This document shows positions 11,750-19,200 of a stretch of DNA of 25,556 nucleotides, one piece after another. The notes under the pieces were generated by a model. It had not been told where the DNA came from. It searched no databases and saw only the letters and a list, made by a program, of their open reading frames with translations. The stretch is from a virus. The stretch lies in IMG/VR virus record IMGVR_UViG_3300006925_000132, positions 1 through 25,556 of that record. One strand, written 5' to 3'. How positions within the stretch are numbered: the first letter of the stretch is position 1; each line of letters starts with the position of its first letter. Both the position numbers and the translations under genes were made by a program.

Positions 11750-11976
11750 TCTTAGGTCTTACTATATAGTACGTATGTCTAGAAATATATGCTGGTAATT
11801 CAGAAGAAACCCTGTCCGTATGGGCGTTAGCGGGCATTAGGGGTAAATGTTTGACTTAACATGTTTTAGTGTCCTTGGGTACTGCCTTTGTCTTTCTAGT
11901 GTACTGTCTTGCCAGTCAGCAGCTTTCCGCATCCCGATTGCAACTTCACCTGTAACAAAATACTTGTGTTAAGTGT
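11750..11976. other. Divergent control region with a GC-richer patch
   Basis: No gene is seen. Positions about 11805-11850 and 11880-11950 are richer in G and C than the surrounding intergenic DNA. A possible hairpin pairs CCCT and CCG (11810-11818) with CGG and AGGG (11831-11842). The region separates the leftward and rightward promoters and lies just upstream of the terminase gene, a common site for operators, a replication origin or a packaging signal; none can be identified by sequence alone. Confidence 0.4.
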
Positions 11977-12005
11977 TTGTAATATTTAGAACTATAACAT
12001 ATAAT
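11977..12005 (+). promoter_or_regulatory. Rightward promoter for packaging/structural operon
   Basis: TTGTAA (11977-11982, four of six -35 bases) and TATAAT (12000-12005, perfect -10) are separated by exactly 17 bases. The start would be near 12012, leaving a leader of about 30 bases before the terminase ATG at 12043. AT-rich context makes chance matches easier, so this is less certain than the leftward promoter. Confidence 0.5.
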
Positions 12006-12042
12006 TCTCACTATACAAACATCTAATGAAAGATAGTGAAAT

Positions 12043-12855
12043 ATGGTAGATACTACCAATAATGTAATCTGCATAGCAGAGGGCTGTCGAAAGAAACTTA
12101 AGGGCAAGCAACGCAAATTTTGCTCTCCTACTTGCCAAAAACGACAGTTTGCTAGAGACAAATACTATAACAAAGAAGATGACATAAAACCTATCAATAT
12201 AGATAGAAAATCAGACGATGGCGACTATGCTAGTGTTAGAAGGGGTCAGTATTATCGAGCTTTCGTAAGCGAAGGAATAGCTGACCAAGTTGCAACAGGC
12301 GACATGACGGTAGCTGACGCAGCTTCCATGCTAGGTTGCACGTCTGCTACTGTCTCTCGCATGCTCGCTGCCTACAAGATAGACAGTAGAAATGAGATAG
12401 CTGCAGAAGATTGGGAGTTATCAGAGGATGCCAAAGACGCATTAGAAAATTTCGCTACCTTCCGACAAAAATACTTCCGAACCGAACTAGGTAAACAGTA
12501 TGACACCGCGCCTTTTCATACTAACTGGATAAATAACATTATAGATAGTATAGAAAACGGTAAAGAGTTACTTATCTTAAGCCCCCCTAGACATGGAAAG
12601 ACAGAACTGTTAATACATTTTGCTGTGTATCAGATATGTAAGAATCCAAACACACGTATCATGTGGGTAGGTGGGAACGAAGATATAGCTAAGAATGCCC
12701 TTAGCGCAGTCCTAGACGTGCTTGACACGAACGAAGAACTCAGAGAGGCATATTGTATGCCAGGAACATCTTTTAAGCCAGATAACCGCTCTGGTAAGAA
12801 CTGGACGCAGAATCAGTTTACTGTAGGTACTCGTACAGTTGCAGGTATTAAATAA
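12043..12855 (+). CDS. Large terminase, N-terminal part (zinc finger + HTH + Walker A), ends at in-frame TAA
   Basis: A 270-residue open frame. Residues 10-31 hold C-x4-C and C-x3-C (Cys10, Cys15, Cys27, Cys31), a zinc ribbon; residues about 86-113 (GDMTVADAASMLGCTSATVSRMLAAYKI) form a helix-turn-helix like those of small terminases; residues 179-187 (LSPPRHGKT) are the Walker A loop of the packaging ATPase. Translation stops at TAA 12853-12855, before the Walker B motif, and the same frame continues beyond. The fragment alone cannot be an active motor. A single change TCA to TAA would explain the stop. The start has only a weak GAAAG upstream. Local GC and C-ending codons look higher here than in the second part. 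Confidence 0.85.
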   Translation: MVDTTNNVICIAEGCRKKLKGKQRKFCSPTCQKRQFARDKYYNKEDDIKPINIDRKSDDGDYASVRRGQYYRAFVSEGIADQVATGDMTVADAASMLGCTSATVSRMLAAYKIDSRNEIAAEDWELSEDAKDALENFATFRQKYFRTELGKQYDTAPFHTNWINNIIDSIENGKELLILSPPRHGKTELLIHFAVYQICKNPNTRIMWVGGNEDIAKNALSAVLDVLDTNEELREAYCMPGTSFKPDNRSGKNWTQNQFTVGTRTVAGIK

Positions 12856-12861
12856 CCAACA

Positions 12862-13965
12862 ATGGTAGCTGTAGGTAAAGGTGGAAAGATTCTATCACGT
12901 GACTGTGACATAATTATTGCTGATGACATTGAAGACCACCAAACTACTATGCAACCTGGTGCAAGAGAAAGTACTAGACAATGGTGGACTACAACATTAT
13001 CAAGTCGTAAAGAGGAACACACAGCTGTAATTGTTATTGGGTCAAGACAACACCCTGATGATTTATATAACCATCTTTTAGAATCAGATAACTTTACAAG
13101 CATTGTAGAAACTGCACATAAGCTAGATTGTGCAATACCTGAACACTTACAAGAAGAACACATTGACTGTATGTTATGGGCAAACAAAAGAACGTTTAAG
13201 TGGTTAATGTCTAGGTTGCACTCTGCTGAATCTACAGGTGGTAGGCAGACATTTGAGATGGTGTACTTTAATCAAGCATACGTAGAAGGTACGCAAATAT
13301 TTACTATGAATGTTATTGACCAATGTATGCGACCTGACTTAGTACTAGGACAAGTATATAAAAACTTATACTTAGTAGCTGGACTTGACCCTGCATCGTC
13401 AGGGTATCAAGCATCAGTACTATGGGGTATAGACCAATACCGTGGTGAGTTATATCTAGTTGACCTAGAAAACAGAAGAGGTGGAGGTATTAGAGCTGCC
13501 TTAGACCAAATGGCTGAGTGGGCGCATCAATACGATTGTAGACATTGGATAGTAGAAGAAAACGGTTTCCAAACAGCTATACGTCAAGATGCTGCAATAA
13601 AAGAATTTACACTACGTAGTGGTATAACAGTACAAGGACACTTGACTGGTAAAAACAAACACGACCCACTATATGGTGTAGGTGCTATGGCAGATTTGTT
13701 CGAAGACAAGAGAATACATCTACCTACTGGTGATGGGGAAAGTAGTGCAAAAGTACAGAAATTTAGACAACAACTGTTATACTTTGATGGAAAACCTGTT
13801 TCCAAAAGAAACAAAGAGAAAACTGATATAGTTATGGCTAGTTGGTTTCCGATGAAAGTTTTTAGGCGTATGCAAAAAGAACATACTGCTGACATGGGAT
13901 TAGACTATAATCCTAGTTATGGAGATTACAAGATGACCGATACAAATGAGGCACCATGGGCATAG
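12862..13965 (+). CDS. Large terminase, C-terminal part (Walker B + RNase H nuclease)
   Basis: The same frame as the preceding part resumes after the stop; the first ATG is 6 bases downstream. Near its start is ILSRDCDIIIADDIEDH, the Walker B and catalytic Glu of the packaging ATPase. The nuclease half has VAGLDPASSG (first Asp), WIVEENG (Glu) and KTDIVMASWF (last Asp), the RNase H-like metal site that cuts concatemeric DNA during headful or cos packaging. With the upstream part the protein would be about 640 residues. No ribosome site precedes ATG 12862, so if the stop is real this part depends on readthrough or reinitiation. Its end overlaps the portal start by 10 bases, the normal terminase-portal order. 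Confidence 0.88.
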   Translation: MVAVGKGGKILSRDCDIIIADDIEDHQTTMQPGARESTRQWWTTTLSSRKEEHTAVIVIGSRQHPDDLYNHLLESDNFTSIVETAHKLDCAIPEHLQEEHIDCMLWANKRTFKWLMSRLHSAESTGGRQTFEMVYFNQAYVEGTQIFTMNVIDQCMRPDLVLGQVYKNLYLVAGLDPASSGYQASVLWGIDQYRGELYLVDLENRRGGGIRAALDQMAEWAHQYDCRHWIVEENGFQTAIRQDAAIKEFTLRSGITVQGHLTGKNKHDPLYGVGAMADLFEDKRIHLPTGDGESSAKVQKFRQQLLYFDGKPVSKRNKEKTDIVMASWFPMKVFRRMQKEHTADMGLDYNPSYGDYKMTDTNEAPWA

Positions 13966-15737
13966 AAAACCTAGACACAAAAACATATCAAGAGATTGTT
14001 AAAAACGCTGCAGAACTTACTGCAGGAAAATTAGTACAAGAACGTCAAGTTCAGAAAGCTAGAATAAAAGCAATCCTTAATGGTGGTGCAGATGGTATTA
14101 AAGCATTACTAGGTAACACAATGGAAACCTCTGATGCTGACTTGTTACCAGCTCCTAACATGTTGCAGTCTGGTATTGACCGACTTGCACAAAAGATTTC
14201 AGGTATACCTCAAGTACGAGTAGATGTACCTAATGATAATGATTCTGATAGAAGTAAAATACGTGCAGAAAAACTAGAACGTATTGTTTCTAACTATGAT
14301 GAGAAGCAAGGGTTACTTGCACAGTTGCAACAAGCAGCTAGGTGGTTACCTGGTTATGGTTACTGTGCTTGGGTAATAACAACAAAAAAAGATGTCAATG
14401 GTTTCTTTTATCCATCAGCAGAACTTAGAGACCCTTACGATACATTCCCAGGAAACTTTGGACCTGACCAACAACCAAGAGAAATGGCTGTTATTAGACG
14501 TGTGCCTAGATATAAACTTGCACAAATCTATCCTGAGTTTGCTGCAGAAATACTTAAACAAGATGATGACGATACAGATTCACAAGTGGATACTGCTACA
14601 CCGTTTATGTCTTATGAAAATAACAGAGAACAGGGTTGGGAAGATAACACATACTCTGGTGTAAGAATTATTGAATACTATGACATGGGTGGTACTTATG
14701 TAGTATTCCCAGAACGTAATATGATTCTTGACTTTATACCAAACGTATTATCTACACCACCGTTTGTGTTTATGAAGAAAGTTTCTTTTGACCAACTTAA
14801 AGGTCAATACGACCACGTAATAGGTTTGATGGCAATGATGGCAAAGATAAACATTATGTCAGCAATCGCTATGGAAGATAGCGTATTTACAGAAACCAAC
14901 ATATCAGGAGAGATAGAATCTGGACAATACAGAAAAGGTAGATTTGCAGTAAATTATCTAGCTCCAGGTACGCAGGTTTCTAAACCAATGAATAACATAC
15001 CGTATCAGTTATTCCAACAAATAGATAGATTGGAACGACAGTTACGTATGGTTGGTGGTTACCCAGTTACTGATGACTCACAGTCACCTAACTCTTTTGT
15101 TACTGGTGCAGGGTTATCAGAATTAAATAGCACAATGTCTTTAATGATTAGTGAATACAGAGATGTCATTAAAACAGCTGTAACGCAAATGGATGCTAAG
15201 AGATTAGAGATGGATGTAGTTTTATCTTACTCACAAGGTGTATCCAAAAAACCTATGGCTGGTTACTTTAATGGTTCAGCATTCGCAGAAAATTACAAGC
15301 CACTTGCAGATATAGGTGGAGACTTTAGAACAAGACGTATCTATGGTGTTATGGCTGGATTCGATGAACCACAAAAAATTGTAACTGGTTTGCAATTACT
15401 ACAAGCTGGTGTTATAGACGTAGAGACATTACAAGATAACATTGACGGTTTAGAGAATATAGCTAAGGTACAAGAACGTATTAGAAAAAATAAAGCAGAA
15501 GGTGTATTGTTTGACAGTATTCTAGCTAGGTCTGCACAGGGAGATGCACAAGCAACAATGGCTGCTATAGCTATTTATGAGTATCCTTCTGGCATTACTG
15601 AAATAATGAAGCAATTTTATACTCCACAAGAACCACAGATGTCTCCTGAAGAAGAAGCTATGATACAACAACAGATGATGCAACAACAGATGGGTGGACA
15701 AAATGTACCAACAATGGCTCAAGCATTTGGAATGTAA
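13956..15737 (+). CDS. Portal protein
   Basis: A 593-residue protein directly after the terminase, in the standard position of the portal, the dodecameric ring through which DNA enters and leaves the capsid. The sequence fits: an N-terminal helical region, DADLLPAPNMLQSGIDRLAQKISG, an alpha/beta wing with FYPSAELRDPYDTFPG (about residues 150-168), a stem/clip region rich in polar residues, GYPVTDDSQSPNSFVTGAGLSEL near residue 370, long crown helices, and a Gln/Met-rich tail (MIQQQMMQQQMGG). It has a single cysteine. GAGG sits 5 bases upstream of ATG 13956. The size agrees with portals of short-tailed and siphovirus-like phages. Confidence 0.85.
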   Translation: MGIENLDTKTYQEIVKNAAELTAGKLVQERQVQKARIKAILNGGADGIKALLGNTMETSDADLLPAPNMLQSGIDRLAQKISGIPQVRVDVPNDNDSDRSKIRAEKLERIVSNYDEKQGLLAQLQQAARWLPGYGYCAWVITTKKDVNGFFYPSAELRDPYDTFPGNFGPDQQPREMAVIRRVPRYKLAQIYPEFAAEILKQDDDDTDSQVDTATPFMSYENNREQGWEDNTYSGVRIIEYYDMGGTYVVFPERNMILDFIPNVLSTPPFVFMKKVSFDQLKGQYDHVIGLMAMMAKINIMSAIAMEDSVFTETNISGEIESGQYRKGRFAVNYLAPGTQVSKPMNNIPYQLFQQIDRLERQLRMVGGYPVTDDSQSPNSFVTGAGLSELNSTMSLMISEYRDVIKTAVTQMDAKRLEMDVVLSYSQGVSKKPMAGYFNGSAFAENYKPLADIGGDFRTRRIYGVMAGFDEPQKIVTGLQLLQAGVIDVETLQDNIDGLENIAKVQERIRKNKAEGVLFDSILARSAQGDAQATMAAIAIYEYPSGITEIMKQFYTPQEPQMSPEEEAMIQQQMMQQQMGGQNVPTMAQAFGM

Positions 15738-15738
15738 A

Positions 15739-15903
15739 GTGCAAGAATATTTTGATACAGAGTTTTGGGATTTAGTGTATGAAACATACGGTGTAGAAGA
15801 TGAATTAGATATTTTATCTGAATCAGTTACACAAATCATACAACCAATAGAAGGCATAATAATTTTAATTACAAAGGATTTTACTAATGGCAAAGAATCG
15901 TAG
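15739..15903 (+). CDS. Hypothetical small acidic protein, 54 aa
   Basis: An open frame between the portal and the next gene, read from GTG 15739 two bases after the portal stop; GTG 15694 or ATG 15703 inside the portal gene are alternative starts in the same frame. The peptide is acidic with aromatics (EYFDTEFWDLVYETYGVEDELDIL) and a hydrophobic C-terminal stretch (IIQPIEGIIILI). Its end overlaps the following gene by 17 bases. It is not recognised. It may be a small virion or scaffold-type protein, and the start is uncertain. Confidence 0.5.
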   Translation: MQEYFDTEFWDLVYETYGVEDELDILSESVTQIIQPIEGIIILITKDFTNGKES

Positions 15904-16276
15904 AGGCGGATATAGACAACCAAGTAAACCAGCTGCTGTAGCTACACCACAGGGTGGGCAAAGAACAGATGGCGGACCTGGTAGTTCTAAGCAACCTTTA
16001 AGAAGACTGCCTGATGCTGATTATGGAGCAAACAAAGCTTTTGTTCAACAACAACAAGCCGCTCCCCTACCAGTTCAACAGGGTATTCCTACTGCACCTA
16101 ACGTATTTGCACCTACTGAAAGACCTGGAGAACCAGCAACACAAGGATTGCCGATAGGGGATGGGGCAGGACCACAACAACAGATGGCTGATAACACAGA
16201 TGCAATATTACAAGCCTTGTATCAAATCAACCCTACACCAACATTATTAGAGATTATCAATAATAGGAACATTTAA
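15887..16276 (+). CDS. Hypothetical disordered protein, 129 aa
   Basis: Low-complexity protein rich in Gly, Pro, Gln and Ala: a basic start (AKNRRGGYRQPSKPAA), a GGQRTDGGPGSSKQ segment, QQQQAAP repeats, then one probable helix at the C-terminus (DAILQALYQINPTPTLLEIINN). AAAGGA lies upstream of ATG 15887. There is no cysteine. Such proteins between portal and internal-core genes may be minor virion or assembly factors; the C-terminal helix looks like a docking peptide. Function unknown. Confidence 0.65.
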   Translation: MAKNRRGGYRQPSKPAAVATPQGGQRTDGGPGSSKQPLRRLPDADYGANKAFVQQQQAAPLPVQQGIPTAPNVFAPTERPGEPATQGLPIGDGAGPQQQMADNTDAILQALYQINPTPTLLEIINNRNI

Positions 16277-16278
16277 CA

Positions 16279-19200
16279 GTGTTACTAGGAGATAGGAATG
16301 AGTATTATGATGTACTCAATGCAAGAAGACAACTAGATTTACAAGCGTTGCAATATGGTTCTATGTTTAAAGAAGACCCAGAAGCAATACTTAATAACTT
16401 AGAAAAATACCCTACTGAATTAGATACAGGCACTGCATTAGGACTAAGTATTTTAGGTATACCCCCTGAATTTCAAGCTGTAGCTGATATAGCTCAGGAA
16501 AGTAAAACAAGTAAAATATATAACGAAGCTAAGTTATGGAAACAATTACAACAAGAATTTCAATATGACCATGTAGAAGACAATATGAAGATGTCTTTTG
16601 GTGATTTATTAACAGGCGGCTTTATGCCAGGTGGAGCTAAACCAGGTGATGTGCAATACGGTGTATGGGCATTTGCTGCTTTAGATGCTTTTTTTCAAAC
16701 AGTAGGACCTTCAGGTAAATGGTCTGTACTAGCAAGTGCTACAAACGCTTTATCACCAGGTCAACCTATGAAAGTAGGTAGGTCACAAGCATATCTTAGA
16801 GATTTACGCGAATACGATAAACTATTAGAAAAAGGTTATACCTCACAAAAAGCACAAGATATGTTGCAAATAGACCTTAGTGGTACTCAAGTACAAGGTT
16901 TAGGACAAGAACTAGGTACGCTCGAAGAATTAAAACAACAAATAGATATGGTACAAGAAGCACACAAGATGGGTGGAGAACCTGTACTTGCTGCTATGTT
17001 TAGAGCTGTAGCTAATGGAGAACCGTTAAACTTTGATAGAGCTACTAAAATTACATTAGAATCTGTTAAAGCAGAAAAAACACCTTATTATGTAAAACTT
17101 ACTAATGAGTACGGTATGTCTCCTGATGAAGCTAGAGACTTTATTTACAAAAACATAGGTACTCCTTTAGCAGGACAGTATGATGCACAAACAGGTGAAA
17201 GTAGATATGCTTTTAATGAAGATGGTGAAATAAGTTACACATCCTCTTACAATCCAAACAAAGTAAATTTTTATGCTGGTAGAGCTAGACAAAGATTTTT
17301 CTGGGCTGGACAGTCACAACAAGATTATTACAGACCTGAATGGGCAGATAGAGATTTATTACTTGAATACTCACCAGGTAGAGTAACTGCAGCAGAAGTG
17401 TTTGCACCAGGTTCTAAATCATTTGATATACTATCTGGTTTAACTGATGCTGGTTATCAGCTTGTACCAGAATTATTTGCTGGTAAAGGTGTTAAAGGTG
17501 CTAAGAACTTACAAAAAGGTCTACGTAGAGTAAATCCTTTAATGGAAGCAATAGACCAAGGTACTGTTACAAAAGGTAAAGGTAGTCTTAGAAAAGTTAA
17601 ATTAGATTCTAAAAGTTTAGCTGATAATGTATTAGATGAAGTAGGTCCAATTATTGATGGAGCTACAGGAGATGGTAATCTAAGTAAAGTTACAGATAGT
17701 GTTGGTAGATTAATTACTAATAAAAATACAGTAAAAGATACAAAACAAACAAAAAAAGCTTTTAGGAAACTTAAAAAAGAAAATTCGTTATTTGGTAGAG
17801 TTCCTAAATTTTATCAAACAACAAAACAAGAGATACTAAATCAACCTACAAACGTAGAGTTCTTTAAAGCTATAGCTGATGAAGATAATTTATATTTATT
17901 AAATACAAATCCAATTACAAAACATCTACCTGCACAAGTTAAATCAGATTTAACAAATATAGATGATTGGCAAAATGTACAAAACGTATTTGACCAAATG
18001 ATTTCTACTGGATACAACATTATTAATGATGTAGGACAAAATGTACCTTATACTCTTCCTGGCAAGATACTACCAAAGACAGGTTCTCTAACTATAAATA
18101 AATTTTTACAATCATCTGGTATAAATCCTACTGCTTCATATAGAACATTTGGTAGCTGGGCAGGAGAAAAATCTAGAAAAGTTAGACAAAGTGTATTTCC
18201 TGTAAGACGTAAAAGCAAAAACCCACAAAAACTTGTAGAAGTAGGTCGAGAAGCTGTAATAGACACAATGGATTCTGTTGCAGATAAAGCAAGTGTACTT
18301 GCTAAGTTAGAAAATGTTACACCTGATTATGCCTTAGAAGCTATGGGTAAATTAGATTTACCTAAGTTTGAAAAATATTTAGGTTTTAGTTCTAACTTTA
18401 ACTCAAGTTACAATCCTTATTACAGAAAGTTATTAGGAGTAGTACCTGACATGGGTATTCCTCTAAATAATTTAAACGTAGGATTAAAACAATTAACATC
18501 TCATTTACAAATTAACGGATACGATGTTGAATCTGGTAACAAAATATTAAAAGAATTTATGGAAATTAATCCATTAGATAAAACTGCTTATAGAGATTTT
18601 GCATTTAACCAAGCATCAAGAGATTTAAAGCTAGTAAGAGCTAAAGGTGGTAACTCAGAATATATAGCAGACCACGCAGCAGAAATGTTTGAAGGGTTAA
18701 AGAAAATGAAAATATATTCCACTGATAAAGACAAAAACATTCTTCCTAACATAGGTTCTAATTACCGTGGACATGAAATAAATGAATTAGGAAATGCTGT
18801 AGACGATATTGGTGAAGTTGTAACTACTATGAGTGGTTCATTATTTAGTGAAATGCAAGATAATATTGCTCCTTTAATGGACTATAGACTTATAGAACGT
18901 GCAGTAGGACCACTATTTAAAGCATATCCAGATAATCAGTTTAAAGCTACATCAATACTTACTGATACTAAAAAGTATGCAAAGTATAAAACACAGCATT
19001 TTAGTTGGAACAAAGCTGATGACGCTATACCTAATCCTTTTGATGATGGAATACTAAATGTTAAAAGATTAGAAAATAACTTTGTAAGCAATCTTATGTC
19101 TTTTTACACAAGAAATTTATTTAAACCTTTAGTTCTTATGAGAGCTGCTTTCTTTACACGTGTGTTTATGGAAGAACAAGCACGTATAGCAGTTAAAGGA

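Noticed and set aside
11946-12161. Leftward ORF across the terminase start
   Set aside because: It covers the rightward promoter and the zinc-ribbon coding region of the terminase; a shadow frame.
12853-12855. Genome-wide reassignment of TAA
   Set aside because: TAA ends many neighbouring genes at proper, overlapping gene boundaries (for example 196, 15737, 22080, 24331).
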